A DNA stretch of 64,000 bases, from positions 1 to 64,000 of the forward strand of contig NZ_LMJE01000013.1 in assembly GCF_001429245.1 (NCBI RefSeq), given 5' to 3'. The stretch's first letter is position 1. Each line of letters begins with the position of its first letter. The stretch comes from Rhizobium sp. Root274. Its GTDB lineage: Bacteria > Pseudomonadota > Alphaproteobacteria > Rhizobiales > Rhizobiaceae. This document shows, in pieces, positions 45,841 to 55,597 of this stretch. The translations under genes were made by a program, and so were the position numbers. The notes under the pieces were generated by a model. It was given only the letters and a program-made list of their open reading frames with translations. It searched no databases and was not told the origin of the DNA.

Positions 45841-47376
45841 TCAGCCCTCCAGACCCGGCAACAACCCGGCGGACACGGCCGAAATCAGCGTCCCGTCTGC
45901 GACCAGACGGCCAGCAGCCTCAAGATCGGGCGCCATGTAGCGATCCTCCTCCAGGGTGGCGACATGGGCACGCAAGGTGGAAATAACCTTCTGTAGTTCC
46001 GGGCTTGTCGTCAGGGGGCTGCGGAATTCCACGCCTTGTGCGGCCGTCAATGCCTCGATGCCAATGATCGAGAAGAGATTGTCGTTCATCTGCAGGAGAC
46101 GCCGCGCCCCATGGCAGGCCATCGAGACATGGTCTTCCTGATTGGCCGAGGTCGGTGTGGAATCGACCGAGGCCGGATGCGCCATCTGTTTGTTTTCGCT
46201 CATCAGCGCGGCGGAGGTGACTTCCGCGATCATTAGGCCGGAGTTCAGACCGGGTTTCTTTGCGAGAAAAGCTGGCAGCCCGTAGGAAAGCGCCGGATCG
46301 ACCAGCAGCGCGATCCGACGTTGTGCGATGGCGCCAATTTCGCAGACGGCGATCGCGATCTGGTCGGCGGCAAAAGCAACGGGCTCGGCATGGAAGTTGC
46401 CACCCGAGACGACGCTCATATCGGAAAGCACGAGCGGATTGTCGGTGACAGCATTTGCTTCGATTTCCAGCGTGCGGCCTGCCATGCGCAACAGGTCGAG
46501 GCAAGCGCCATCGACCTGCGGCTGGCAGCGGATGCAATAGGGATCCTGCACCCGCTCGTCACCTTCCAGATGGCTTTCCCGGATAACAGAACCGGCGAGC
46601 AGACCTCGCAAGGCGGCTGCCGTATCGATCTGCCCCTTGTGGCCACGCAGCGTGTGGATGTCAGCGGTGAACGGGGCCGACGAACCCATCGCAGCATCGG
46701 TCGAGAGCGCACCGGTAATCAGTGCCGCCTGTGCTGCCCGATGGGCGCGGAAGAGGCCGGCCAGCGCCAGCGCCGTTGAGGCCTGCGTGCCGTTGATCAA
46801 CGCCAGACCTTCCTTGGCCGCAAGCACGACGGGCGTGAGCCCCGCGCGCTTCAACGCCTCGGCACCGGAAAGCCGTTCGCCCTGATAAAAAGCCTCCGCC
46901 TCGCCCATCATGACGGCCGCCATATGCGCAAGCGGTGCGAGGTCCCCAGACGCGCCGACGGAGCCCTTTTCCGGAATGAGCGGGGTGACGCCCTTGTCCA
47001 GCATGCCCTCGATCAACCGCACCAGGTCCAGGCGCACACCAGAGGCGCCGCGGCCGAGCGAGATCAGCTTCAGTGCCATGATCAGGCGCACGATACTTTC
47101 TGCCAGCGGCTGACCCACGCCGCAGCAGTGCGACAGGATCAGATTGCGCTGCAGAGTTTCCGTGTCGGCCGCATCAATCTTAATCGAGGCGAGTTTGCCG
47201 AAGCCGGTATTGATGCCATAGACCGGCTCGTTGCCGGCGGCGATTTCCGCAATTCGTGCGGCCGCTTTCTCGATCCCGGCGTCGAAGGCGGGATCAAGGC
47301 GCGCATTGGCGCCGTCCCAGTAGATGGTTTCGAGTTGCTTCAGCAAAACTTCGCCAGGGCGCAGCATCTCGGTCAT
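45841..47376 (-). CDS. hutH: Histidine ammonia-lyase
   Basis: 511 residues, full length. It removes ammonia from histidine to give urocanate. The MIO cofactor-forming tripeptide is in [16 protein letters not shown]. Other family motifs: [13 protein letters not shown] near the N-terminus, [27 protein letters not shown] as [15 protein letters not shown], and [23 protein letters not shown]. The start overlaps the hutI stop by 4 nt (ATGA), consistent with coupled translation in hutIHGUD. Confidence 0.97.
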   Translation of the reverse strand: MTEMLRPGEVLLKQLETIYWDGANARLDPAFDAGIEKAAARIAEIAAGNEPVYGINTGFGKLASIKIDAADTETLQRNLILSHCCGVGQPLAESIVRLIMALKLISLGRGASGVRLDLVRLIEGMLDKGVTPLIPEKGSVGASGDLAPLAHMAAVMMGEAEAFYQGERLSGAEALKRAGLTPVVLAAKEGLALINGTQASTALALAGLFRAHRAAQAALITGALSTDAAMGSSAPFTADIHTLRGHKGQIDTAAALRGLLAGSVIRESHLEGDERVQDPYCIRCQPQVDGACLDLLRMAGRTLEIEANAVTDNPLVLSDMSVVSGGNFHAEPVAFAADQIAIAVCEIGAIAQRRIALLVDPALSYGLPAFLAKKPGLNSGLMIAEVTSAALMSENKQMAHPASVDSTPTSANQEDHVSMACHGARRLLQMNDNLFSIIGIEALTAAQGVEFRSPLTTSPELQKVISTLRAHVATLEEDRYMAPDLEAAGRLVADGTLISAVSAGLLPGLEG

Positions 47377-48611
47377 CGCTCTATTCTCTTTCCCTTGAAA
47401 ACATGTGCGTGCAGCGGATTGAAGCCAATGCGGTAGACGAGCTCCGCAGGGCTATCGATACTCCAAATGGCGAAGTCGGCTGATTTGCCGACCTCGATAG
47501 TGCCAACCGCATTGCCCAGGCCCAGCGCATGCGCCGCCTCGCGCGTCGCACCGGCAAGGCACTCTTCCACCGTGAGATTGAATAAGGTCGCAGACATATT
47601 CATGGCGAGCAGCAGCGACGTGAGCGGCGAGGTCCCGGGATTGCTGTCGGTGGCGACCGCAATCCTAGCACCGGCCTTGCGGAGTGCGGCCACCGGCGGC
47701 TTCTTCGTTTCGCGGATCGCATAGAACGCACCCGGCAGCAGCACGGCCACTGTACCGGCAGCGGCCATGGCCTCGGCACCCTCCTCGTCGAGGTATTCGA
47801 GGTGATCCGCAGAGAGAGCGCCAAACGATGCGGCGAGTTTGGCACCGCCGAGATCAGATAACTGCTCGGCGTGAAGTTTCACTGGAAGCCCCAGGGCCTT
47901 CGCCCGGTCGAACACCCGGCGCATTTCCTCCACGGAAAAGGCAATGCTTTCGCAGAAGCCATCGACTGCATCGACGAGCCCTTCCGCATAGGCCTGCTCC
48001 AGACCCGGAAGCACGACGTCGTCTATGTAGTCGCCATTGCGCCTCCTATACTCCACCGGCGTTGCATGGGCTGCCAGATAGCTGGTCACAACGCGGACGG
48101 GGCGCTTCTTCTCCAACGCGCGAGCGGCGCGCAGCATTCGCAATTCGGCCTCTATATTCAGACCGTAGCCGGATTTGATCTCGACCGTCGTCACGCCCTC
48201 CGCCAGCAGCGTATCGAGCCGCGGCAGGGCAGTTTCCACCATCCCCTCAACGTCCAGCGCATTGGTCGCGCGGACAGAGGAAACTATACCACCACCGGCG
48301 CGCGCGACCTCTTCATAAGTCGCGCCTTCGAGCCGCATCTCGAATTCACGAGCGCGGTTTCCGCCGTAAACGAGATGTGTGTGGCAATCGATCAGGCCGG
48401 GCGTGACCCAGCGTCCACCCAAATCCTCGACTATGTCGCTCTCGGCATCAGAGGGCATGGCATTCGCTTCTCCGACCCAGACGATCCGATCATCAACAAC
48501 CAGGATCGCGCCGTTTTCTACCACGCCGAGACCACCTTTAGCAGCGTCGAGCGTGGCGATGCGCGCATTCGTCCAGAGCGTCTTGCGGCTTGATCTTTCG
48601 TTCCCGGCCAT
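47373..48611 (-). CDS. hutI: Imidazolonepropionase
   Basis: 412 residues from the ATG at 48611, where AAAGGG lies about 11 nt upstream; the frame is open a further 86 codons, but these run across the promoter and into the hutF region. It is a metal-dependent amidohydrolase that opens imidazolone-5-propionate to formiminoglutamate. [29 protein letters not shown] has the metal-binding [24 protein letters not shown] follows, then [20 protein letters not shown] and [11 protein letters not shown] with the remaining ligands. First gene of the leftward hut operon; its promoter contains the HutC-type palindrome at 48641. Confidence 0.96.
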   Translation of the reverse strand: MAGNERSSRKTLWTNARIATLDAAKGGLGVVENGAILVVDDRIVWVGEANAMPSDAESDIVEDLGGRWVTPGLIDCHTHLVYGGNRAREFEMRLEGATYEEVARAGGGIVSSVRATNALDVEGMVETALPRLDTLLAEGVTTVEIKSGYGLNIEAELRMLRAARALEKKRPVRVVTSYLAAHATPVEYRRRNGDYIDDVVLPGLEQAYAEGLVDAVDGFCESIAFSVEEMRRVFDRAKALGLPVKLHAEQLSDLGGAKLAASFGALSADHLEYLDEEGAEAMAAAGTVAVLLPGAFYAIRETKKPPVAALRKAGARIAVATDSNPGTSPLTSLLLAMNMSATLFNLTVEECLAGATREAAHALGLGNAVGTIEVGKSADFAIWSIDSPAELVYRIGFNPLHAHVFKGKRIER

Positions 48612-48640
48612 TTCTCGTGACCCTTTCATTTGCTGGAAAC

Positions 48641-48652
48641 ATGTATATACAT
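48641..48652. promoter_or_regulatory. HutC-type operator between hutI and hutF
   Basis: A perfect 12-bp palindrome ATGTATATACAT. Read leftward, TTGCCA at about 48664-48669 and TATACA within the palindrome form a -35/-10 pair with about 16 nt spacing for hutI. A repressor bound here would block that promoter and lies 65 nt from the hutF start. The core TGTATATACA matches the type of site described for HutC proteins. Confidence 0.75.
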
Positions 48653-48717
48653 AATAGATTGATTGGCAAGACCCAATTTGCCCTGCCGGATAAACTCGAC
48701 ATATTGGACCCTTATGA

Positions 48718-50079
48718 ATGGAGAGAATGGCTGTGACGACAATCCACGCGAAATCCGCGCTTTTGGCAGATGGCTGGGCCCGTAACGTCAGGCTCACGCT
48801 GGCAGATGGAAAGATCTCAGACGTCACCGTAGGCGCTGACGCACAGCCGGGCGACGATGTTCGCGACATCGCGGTGCCAGCCTTATCAAACCTTCATAGC
48901 CATGCATTCCAGCGCGCAATGGCCGGCCTTGCCGAGACGCGCGGCCCTGCCGACGACAGCTTCTGGAGTTGGCGCACGACGATGTATCAATTCGCGCTCT
49001 CAATGACGCCTGACCACGTCGAGGCGGCGGCGGCCCAGCTCTATATGGAGATGCTCGAAGCAGGATATTCCCGTGTTGGTGAGTTCCATTACCTGCACAA
49101 CGACAAGGACGGCGCGCACTACGGCGACATCGCCGAAATGGCCGGCCGCATCGGCGCGGCATCCGTCGAAACCGGGATCAACCTCACCCTGCTTCCGGTG
49201 TTTTACGCCCATTCAGGATTCGGCGGCCAGGCTCCGAACGATGACCAGCGCCGCTTCATCCATTCCCTGGACAGCTATGCGCGCCTGATAGATGCCTGCA
49301 CCACAATCGTCGCCTCCATTCCTCGCGCCGTGATCGGCATCGCGCCTCACAGCCTGCGCGCGGCAACTGCCAAAGAACTGCGCGAAATCATGCCGCTGGC
49401 GAAATCCGGCCCTGTGCACATCCACGTCGCCGAACAGGTGAAGGAAGTAGTGGATAGCGTCTCCTTTTCCGGCGCACGCCCTGTGGAGTGGCTGCTCGCC
49501 AACATGCCCGTCGACGGCCGCTGGTGCCTGATCCACGCGACACACATGACAAAGGACGAGACGCGTAATATGGCCCGCAGCGGTGCGATTGCCGGTCTCT
49601 GCCCTATCACCGAGGCCAATCTCGGCGACGGCGTCTTCAACGCGCCGCTGTTCCTGTCCGAGGGCGGGCGTTACGGCGTCGGGTCGGACTCCAACATCCT
49701 GATCTCCGTGCCGGAAGAGCTGCGCGTGCTTGAATACTCCCAGCGCCTGACGCTGCGCGCCCGCAACGTCATCGCTGATCCCGGCGGCTCAACCGGGCAG
49801 AAGCTGTTCGAACAGGCCCGGATTGGTGGCAACGCTGCGCTGCAATCCAACAGCGGGCTTCGCATCGGCGGCGACGCCGATATCGTCGCGCTCAATCGGT
49901 CGGCCTTGCCGCATCTTGCCGATAACAAGGTACTCGATCACTGGATTTTTGCCGGCGGTATCACCGTCGATGCGGTCTGGGCGGGTGGCAAGAAGCAGGT
50001 CGACGGCGGACGCCACATCAAGCGGGCGGCGATTGCGGCGCGCTTCCGCAAAGCCATGGCCGACCTGCAGCAGCAATAG
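48718..50079 (+). CDS. hutF: Formiminoglutamate deiminase
   Basis: 453 residues of the amidohydrolase superfamily. It converts N-formimino-L-glutamate to N-formylglutamate and ammonia. Motifs: [35 protein letters not shown] (metal HSH and the HutF-specific stretch), [37 protein letters not shown], and [26 protein letters not shown] with the catalytic Asp. An ATG three codons later (48727) is an alternative start. It is transcribed divergently from hutI and followed by hutC after 74 nt. Confidence 0.94.
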   Translation: MERMAVTTIHAKSALLADGWARNVRLTLADGKISDVTVGADAQPGDDVRDIAVPALSNLHSHAFQRAMAGLAETRGPADDSFWSWRTTMYQFALSMTPDHVEAAAAQLYMEMLEAGYSRVGEFHYLHNDKDGAHYGDIAEMAGRIGAASVETGINLTLLPVFYAHSGFGGQAPNDDQRRFIHSLDSYARLIDACTTIVASIPRAVIGIAPHSLRAATAKELREIMPLAKSGPVHIHVAEQVKEVVDSVSFSGARPVEWLLANMPVDGRWCLIHATHMTKDETRNMARSGAIAGLCPITEANLGDGVFNAPLFLSEGGRYGVGSDSNILISVPEELRVLEYSQRLTLRARNVIADPGGSTGQKLFEQARIGGNAALQSNSGLRIGGDADIVALNRSALPHLADNKVLDHWIFAGGITVDAVWAGGKKQVDGGRHIKRAAIAARFRKAMADLQQQ

Positions 50080-50153
50080 TCGCATTATTTCCTTGGGCCG
50101 AGGCGATTGCTGGGCTACATCAGCGTAAAGGCCTGAACAGGAAACACAAAAGC

Positions 50154-50879
50154 GTGACGGAATCCACCGGCAGGGACCAGACCCTTCACCAGCGTATTCT
50201 GGGCGACATCGAGGGCAAGATCGTCTCCGGCGAATGGCCGCCGGGGCATAGGCTGCCATTCGAGGTCGACATTGCCACCCAATACGACTGCTCCCGCATG
50301 ACCGTCAACAAGGTGATGACCCAGCTCGCAAAGGCCGGGCTCATCGAGCGGCGCAAGAGATCCGGCAGCTTCGTGACCCAGCCTCAGGCCCAGTCAGCGG
50401 TTCTCGAAATCAATGACATCGAGGCCGAGGTTCGCTCGCTCAACCTTGACTATTCCTTCGTTTTGAAGCGCCGCGATGTGCGTAAGGCGAGCACATCGGA
50501 TGCACAGGCACTCGAGGTGGAACCCGGTTCGAAGGTGATGGACCTCACCTGCATTCACTACGCGGGTAAGCGGCAGTTCTGCGTGGAGGAGCGGTTGATC
50601 AATCTCGGGAACGTACCCGAGGCCGAGAAAGCCGACTTCACCGTGACTCCCCCTGGCCAATGGCTGCTCGGACAGGTGCCTTGGAGCACCGCTGAACACA
50701 GGATACGCGCGGTTGCCGCGTCGGCCGGCATGGCCGCGATGCTTGGAATTGCCAAGAGCGCGGCCTGCCTGATGATCGCACGCCGCACCTGGAGCGGCAC
50801 CGGACCGATTACTCAGGTGCGCTTCACCTATCCAGGCGACACTCACGAACTTGTCGCCCGATTTACCCCTGCCTCGTAG
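50154..50879 (+). CDS. hutC: GntR-family histidine-utilisation repressor HutC
   Basis: 241 residues starting at GTG. N-terminal winged helix of the GntR type: ILGDIEGKIVSGEWPPGHRLPFEVDIATQYDCSRMTVNKVMTQLAKAGLIERRKRSGSFV. The C-terminal UTRA ligand domain includes VMDLTCIHYAGKRQFCVEERLINL and ends ITQVRFTYPGDTHELVARF. HutC represses hut genes until urocanate binds. The 12-bp palindromes at 48641, 52065 and 53084 are its likely targets. Its stop is 10 nt from the end of the convergent hisC-like gene. Confidence 0.93.
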   Translation: MTESTGRDQTLHQRILGDIEGKIVSGEWPPGHRLPFEVDIATQYDCSRMTVNKVMTQLAKAGLIERRKRSGSFVTQPQAQSAVLEINDIEAEVRSLNLDYSFVLKRRDVRKASTSDAQALEVEPGSKVMDLTCIHYAGKRQFCVEERLINLGNVPEAEKADFTVTPPGQWLLGQVPWSTAEHRIRAVAASAGMAAMLGIAKSAACLMIARRTWSGTGPITQVRFTYPGDTHELVARFTPAS

Positions 50880-50888
50880 CAAGAGCGA

Positions 50889-51998
50889 TCAGGCCGATGT
50901 AATCGCCTTGAATGCGCCAAGAAATTGGTCGTTTTCCTCGTGAGAACCGATGCTGACGCGAATAAAGGTATCGAAACCGGGCTGCTGCCACGGCTTCACG
51001 ATGACACCAAGCTTCAGTAACCCCTCCGCGACCGATGTCGCAGCAGTCCGCACATCGACAAACAGGAAGTTGCACTTCGACGGGGCCGTGCGATACCCGA
51101 GCGCGTCCAATTCCACGGCCATGCGCGCACGCTCCGAAAGCGCAAGTGCGATCGAAGCCTTCAGATGCTCTTCGTCATCCAGCGCCGCGATTGCGGAAGC
51201 CTGCGCGATGGCATTCGTGTTGAAGGGCGTACGGGCGCGATGGAGAAAATCGCAAAGCTCGCAGCTGCTCGCGATGCCGTAGCCGATACGCAGTCCGGCA
51301 AGGCCAAAAGCCTTGGAGAAAGTGCGCAACACCACCCAGTTTATCACGCTCTCGCGCAGCATGGTGACGGCGGACGGATAATCCTCACCCGCCGCATATT
51401 CGGCATAGGCCTCGTCTACGACCACCAGCGTATCCTTATCCAGCGCATTTACGACCTTGGCGAACTCAGTCGGTGTCAGCCAGGAACCGACCGGGTTCAT
51501 CGGATTGGAGAACATCAGCATTCGCGGCTTGCGCTCGATTGCCGCCAGAAGCGCATCCATATCGATTGTCAGATCCGGCTTCACCGTGACACGCTCAACC
51601 TTGCCGCCCATCAGCGTGGTGTAGTCCTCGTGCAGCGGGAAGGACGGGTAAAGCGTCGTCACCACATCACCTTGGCGGACAACCGAACGGCATATTACTG
51701 CGATCAGATCTTCGGATCCGTTACCCAAGATGACCTGCCGATCGTCGACAGCGAAGCCCGTCGCCAGCCGGCGACGGAGCGCCCGCCCCTGCGGGTCAGG
51801 ATAGAGGCGAGCAAGCTCACCGATATCAGGAAAGAGATTGCGCAATGTAGGAGAGGGCCCGAGCGGATTTTCATTCGAGCCGAGCTTGGCAATCGTGTCC
51901 ACGGTGTATTTTGTACGCACCTCGTCGAGTGTCAGCCCTGCATTGTAAGGCGCGATGGCGCGGATTTCGTCACGGATGGGGCTTGTCGGGTCGGCCAT
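50889..51998 (-). CDS. hisC: HisC-like PLP-dependent aminotransferase
   Basis: 369 residues from the ATG at 51998 (GGAG 9 nt upstream); the upstream extension of the frame crosses an operator and is unlikely to be translated. Fold-type I aminotransferase of the histidinol-phosphate class: KLGSNENPLGPSP, LGNGSEDLIAVICR, FSNPMNPVGSWL, VVDEAYAEYA and RTFSKAFGLAGLRIGYG, where the Lys holds PLP. HisC makes histidinol phosphate from imidazole-acetol phosphate, but paralogues also transaminate aromatic amino acids or imidazolepyruvate. Its place beside hutC, away from other his biosynthesis genes, with a HutC-type site in its promoter, suggests a catabolic role. Confidence 0.85.
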   Translation of the reverse strand: MADPTSPIRDEIRAIAPYNAGLTLDEVRTKYTVDTIAKLGSNENPLGPSPTLRNLFPDIGELARLYPDPQGRALRRRLATGFAVDDRQVILGNGSEDLIAVICRSVVRQGDVVTTLYPSFPLHEDYTTLMGGKVERVTVKPDLTIDMDALLAAIERKPRMLMFSNPMNPVGSWLTPTEFAKVVNALDKDTLVVVDEAYAEYAAGEDYPSAVTMLRESVINWVVLRTFSKAFGLAGLRIGYGIASSCELCDFLHRARTPFNTNAIAQASAIAALDDEEHLKASIALALSERARMAVELDALGYRTAPSKCNFLFVDVRTAATSVAEGLLKLGVIVKPWQQPGFDTFIRVSIGSHEENDQFLGAFKAITSA

Positions 51999-52064
51999 TT
52001 TGCAGTCTCCATGAGGCGCAGCTACGATCACACCGTCATACGACCAGAAATCAGTCTCGTAAAT

Positions 52065-52076
52065 ATGTATAGACAT
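52065..52076. promoter_or_regulatory. HutC-type operator between the hisC-like and SDR genes
   Basis: ATGTATAGACAT, one base from the perfect palindrome at 48641. It is 66 nt before the hisC-like start (leftward) and 50 nt before the SDR start (rightward), so one site could control both divergent genes. Read leftward it contains a TATACA -10-like hexamer. Confidence 0.65.
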
Positions 52077-52126
52077 TTTTCCATGAAGATGCTGTCATCG
52101 CATGGGACTAGGTACAGGGAGCCATC

Positions 52127-52894
52127 ATGACCCGCCCGAATTTCGATCTTTCAGGCCGTCGGGCCCTTGTAACTGGCGCGAGCCGCGGTATCGGGCAGGC
52201 TATCGCCGCTGCACTTGCAGAAGCCGGCGCCGATGTGGCCATAACCGCACGAACTGTTGAGGCGCTTACAGAAACGCGGCCCCTTATTGAGAAAGCCGGA
52301 CGCCGCTGCGTGGCACTGGCGCAAGATGTGCGCGATGTAGATGCTTGTGGCAGCGTCACGAAGGCGGCAGCGGAAGAACTTGGCGGTCTCGATATCCTCA
52401 TCAATAATGCCGGCTTTGAAAACGTGCGGGCCTCTTTCGATGTCGACGAAGCTTTATGGGAATCGATCATCTCGACAAATCTTAAGGGCGCATTCTTCTG
52501 CGCCCAGGCTGCCGGACGCATCATGGCCGAGACGGGTGGCGGCGCGATCGTCAACCTTTGCTCGCTGACCTCCTATGTCGGCATTCCCACAGCCGTACCT
52601 TACGGGGCATCGAAATCCGGCCTGCTTGGCGTGACCCACGCACTAGCCACTGAATGGGCACCGCATGGAATTCGGGTTAACGCAATCGCTCCCGGCTATT
52701 TCCGAACAGCCATGACCGAGGTCTTCTACGAAAACGATGAATGGCAGTCGCGCATGCTGGACAAGATCCCGCAGCGCCGGTTCGGCAGGGAAAGCGATAT
52801 CGGCGGCGTTGCCGTGTTTCTGTGCAGCGACGCAGCGGCTTACATCACTGGCCACTGCATCCCCGTTGATGGCGGCTATCTGGCCTCGATCTGA
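52127..52894 (+). CDS. Short-chain dehydrogenase/reductase
   Basis: 255-residue classical SDR. The N-terminal dinucleotide fold is GRRALVTGASRGIGQAIAAALAEAGADVAIT; INNAGFENV holds the NNAG motif. The catalytic residues are Ser in NLCSLTSYVG and Tyr/Lys in YGASKSGLLG. IRVNAIAPGYFRTAM and ITGHCIPVDGGYLASI are typical C-terminal elements. Arg in the T-A-R segment after strand 2 hints at NADP. It oxidises or reduces an alcohol/ketone whose identity is unknown. It is divergent from the hisC-like gene and lies upstream of the importer operon, both with HutC-type sites. Confidence 0.9.
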   Translation: MTRPNFDLSGRRALVTGASRGIGQAIAAALAEAGADVAITARTVEALTETRPLIEKAGRRCVALAQDVRDVDACGSVTKAAAEELGGLDILINNAGFENVRASFDVDEALWESIISTNLKGAFFCAQAAGRIMAETGGGAIVNLCSLTSYVGIPTAVPYGASKSGLLGVTHALATEWAPHGIRVNAIAPGYFRTAMTEVFYENDEWQSRMLDKIPQRRFGRESDIGGVAVFLCSDAAAYITGHCIPVDGGYLASI

Positions 52895-53063
52895 GGCCGC
52901 CAGCCCTCCGACACACGTGTGCAGAACAGTACCGTACACCCGACCTAAGCGCTTGCCTTTACCATCCTTGGCGGACAAAACTAGCACCGCGGAAAGGCTG
53001 CCTTTTTGCATTTGCACAAATATTGCTCAATCTGCGTTGCGGCGCAAAATTTACGCATACAGG

Positions 53064-53095
53064 TTGACGGTACCTGTAGGAATATGTATAGACAA
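53064..53095 (+). promoter_or_regulatory. Promoter with overlapping HutC-type operator for the ABC/hisD-like operon
   Basis: TTGACG (53064-53069), 17 nt spacer, TATAGA (53087-53092). The -10 is embedded in ATGTATAGACAA (53084-53095), a near copy of the sites at 48641 and 52065. Repressor binding would block the polymerase. The start codon is about 92 nt downstream. Confidence 0.65.
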
Positions 53096-53187
53096 GTCAA
53101 CGCAAGCTCGAGCGGTCGCCTGCCGTCGGGATCATTGGAGGAAGCCTGCAGCGGCCTGCCGCTGATGGGCAAGACAAGGGAAATGCC

Positions 53188-54324
53188 ATGGGCGCTGCTG
53201 CAGCCGAACTCCGACAGGCGGATCCTTCCACCAGCCAGATTGCCGTATCCGTTAGAGAGGTCGGCATGTCATTCGGCAATGTGCATGCCGTAAAGAATGC
53301 CTCCTTCGACCTTCCGAAAGGCCGCTTCCTTACTATTCTCGGCCCCTCCGGCTCGGGCAAGACGACACTGCTGCGCATGATCGCCGGTTTCGATCGCCCG
53401 ACCAGCGGTGAGATCTTCATCAGCAGCCGGCCGGTCAGTGCCGTGCCGCCGCACCAGCGCGCCATCGGCATGGTGTTCCAGAAACTCGCGCTCTTCCCCC
53501 ACATGACGGCCGCCGAGAACGTAGCCTTTCCGCTGAAGATGCGCCGCCATGACGCGCGCAGCATTCCGGAAAAAGTCGAGCGTTACCTCGATCTTGTCCG
53601 CCTCGGCGGCTACGGAAATCGTCGCATCAACGAGCTTTCAGGCGGCCAGCAGCAGCGCGTCGCAATTGCCCGCGCCCTCGTATTCGAACCCGATCTTCTG
53701 CTCCTTGACGAGCCGCTCGCTGCGCTTGACCGCAAGCTGCGCGAAGAGATGCAGCTTGAGTTCCGTCGCATCCAGAAGGAACTCGGCGTCACCACCATCA
53801 ATGTTACTCATGATCAACGAGAAGCTCTCGTCGTGTCTGACGAGGTGATCGTGATGAACGGCGGCGAGATTCAGCAGAAGGCACGACCGGTGGACGCTTA
53901 TCGCACACCGTCAAATGCTTTCGTCGCCAACTTTATTGGCGTCACGAATTTTATCGAAGGCAAGGTTGTCGACATTGCCTCGCCGAATGTCACGATCGAG
54001 GCCGAAGGCGAGCGGCTCGTCGGGATCGTGTCCGACGACATGCTCGCCCTCGGCTCGGCCTGCGCCGGCGCCATACGCGCGGAACAAATCCGCATCGCGC
54101 CGAAGGACGGCAGTCTCACGGGTCTTTCGACCGTGGTCGAAGGCAAGGTTGAAGACTGCATCTTCGAAGGCGAACGGGTGGTTTACGAAATCCGGCTTCA
54201 GACCTTGGGCGGCGCGATGATGCGTGTGTTCGACCATGATCCTGAAGCACACTTGCAGTTCGGCCCGGGCGATGACGTTCGTCTCGGCTGGAATGCACGG
54301 GATATGCATGTCTTTAAAAAATGA
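53188..54324 (+). CDS. ABC transporter ATP-binding protein (spermidine/putrescine PotA type)
   Basis: 378 residues. Walker [15 protein letters not shown]-loop [12 protein letters not shown], signature [16 protein letters not shown], Walker [18 protein letters not shown] and switch His in [10 protein letters not shown]. The C-terminal about 110 residues form a TOBE regulatory domain ([26 protein letters not shown]). AAGGGA lies upstream of the ATG. It powers the importer formed by the next three genes. PotA-type importers carry polyamines, but also iron, opines and other small nitrogen compounds; the cargo here is probably the substrate of the downstream dehydrogenases. Confidence 0.93.
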   Translation: MGAAAAELRQADPSTSQIAVSVREVGMSFGNVHAVKNASFDLPKGRFLTILGPSGSGKTTLLRMIAGFDRPTSGEIFISSRPVSAVPPHQRAIGMVFQKLALFPHMTAAENVAFPLKMRRHDARSIPEKVERYLDLVRLGGYGNRRINELSGGQQQRVAIARALVFEPDLLLLDEPLAALDRKLREEMQLEFRRIQKELGVTTINVTHDQREALVVSDEVIVMNGGEIQQKARPVDAYRTPSNAFVANFIGVTNFIEGKVVDIASPNVTIEAEGERLVGIVSDDMLALGSACAGAIRAEQIRIAPKDGSLTGLSTVVEGKVEDCIFEGERVVYEIRLQTLGGAMMRVFDHDPEAHLQFGPGDDVRLGWNARDMHVFKK

Positions 54325-54357
54325 CCCTCAGAAGGTCGAGCCAGAGGAGAATGTGTA

Positions 54358-55473
54358 ATGTCGCATGATAAATTCCTGACATCCGAGCTTCGCCGCCGTA
54401 CGCTGTTGGCATCGTTTGCCGCAGTCGGCGCCTCCGCCGGGCTGTCGACGCTTGGCGTGAGACGCGCTTTTGCTCAGGAACCGGAAAAGCCGGCAGAAAT
54501 CATTGTCCGCGCCTGGGGCGGTAGCTGGGTCGACGCGCTGAAGGCCGGCGTTTCCGACAGTTTCACCAAGGCAACTGGTATCGCGGTTCGCCATGATCTG
54601 ACAGAAGACAACGAAATCCAGCCCAAGGTCTGGGCCGCCGTCGCGCAGAAGCGCGTTCCGCCGATCCACATCAACTGGGACACCACCACCAACGCCACGA
54701 AGTCGGCACTGCGCGGTGTGACCGAAGACCTCTCGGACCTACCGAACCTCAAGAATGCCACCGACCTCGCAAAGCCGGTCGGCCTCGACGGCTATCCGAT
54801 CGTCAACACCTACGGCTATGTCTATGTTTTGGCCTATCGCCCGACGGCATTCCCGAACGGCGCACCGAAGTCCTGGAAAGACCTTCTCGACCCGAAGCTG
54901 AAGGGTCGCATTGCGCTCTACAATGACGGCATTGGCTTCCACTTCCCGGCACAGGTTGCAGGTGGCGGCAAGCTGGAGGACATCCCCGGCAACATGCAGC
55001 CGGCTTGGGACTTCATCTCGAAGATCAAGGAACAGCAACCGCTGCTCGGTGAAGATCCGGACTTCACAACCTGGTTCCAGAAGGGCGAAATCGACGCCGC
55101 TTGCACCATTTCAACCAACGCCCGCGAAGCCAAGAAGAACGGCATCGATATCGCCTGGGTGGTTCCGGAAGAAGGCGCCAAGTTCGATACTGACGGGCTC
55201 TGGATTCCGAAGGGTCTGCCGGAAAACGAACTCTACTGGGCAAAGCAGTACATCAACCATGCACTGACCAAGGATGCCCAGCAGATTTGGCTCGACGGTC
55301 TCGGCCTTCCCGGCGTCATCCCGGGCGTAACTCCGCCGGCAGACCTCGTGGGCGATCCGTCCTACCCGACCACGGAGGAAGAATTCAAACACCTGATCCG
55401 CATCTCTTCCAAAATCCAGGTCGAGAACGAGAGCCAGTGGTTCGCCAAGTTCAAGGAAATCATGCAGGGCTAA
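54358..55473 (+). CDS. Periplasmic substrate-binding protein (PotD/SBP family 1 type), Tat signal
   Basis: 371 residues. The N-terminus has a twin-arginine signal (LRRRTLLASFAAVGASAGLS) with cleavage near AFAQ. The mature part begins IIVRAWGGSWVDALKAGVSDSFTKATGIAV, the usual start of polyamine-type binding proteins, and contains DLLDPKLKGRIALYNDGIGFHF, YWAKQYINHALTKDAQQIW. The Tat signal implies folding before export. Ligand unknown. A hairpin after the stop separates it from the permease genes and may keep its mRNA more abundant. Confidence 0.92.
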   Translation: MSHDKFLTSELRRRTLLASFAAVGASAGLSTLGVRRAFAQEPEKPAEIIVRAWGGSWVDALKAGVSDSFTKATGIAVRHDLTEDNEIQPKVWAAVAQKRVPPIHINWDTTTNATKSALRGVTEDLSDLPNLKNATDLAKPVGLDGYPIVNTYGYVYVLAYRPTAFPNGAPKSWKDLLDPKLKGRIALYNDGIGFHFPAQVAGGGKLEDIPGNMQPAWDFISKIKEQQPLLGEDPDFTTWFQKGEIDAACTISTNAREAKKNGIDIAWVVPEEGAKFDTDGLWIPKGLPENELYWAKQYINHALTKDAQQIWLDGLGLPGVIPGVTPPADLVGDPSYPTTEEEFKHLIRISSKIQVENESQWFAKFKEIMQG

Positions 55474-55484
55474 GGCCCTGTCTC

Positions 55485-55512
55485 GCCCGCCGCACCCCCT
55501 CTCGCGGCGGGC
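55485..55512 (+). other. Intercistronic hairpin after the binding-protein gene
   Basis: GCCCGCCGC (55485-55493) pairs perfectly with GCGGCGGGC (55504-55512), with a 10-nt C/T-rich loop and no T-tract. Such a structure between a binding-protein gene and its permease genes is known to protect the upstream mRNA and reduce read-through. Confidence 0.6.
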
Positions 55513-55597
55513 AGCACTGTTCGTGACTCAGAATTTACGCGGTCCCCTTGGCAAACGAGCTTCGTGACTTTGCGGGAACCGCCCGAGGATCAGTATC

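Noticed and set aside
48612..48869. 86-codon 5' extension of hutI
   Set aside because: It covers the hutI/hutF promoter, the HutC-type palindrome and part of hutF; the amidohydrolase domain starts at the chosen ATG.
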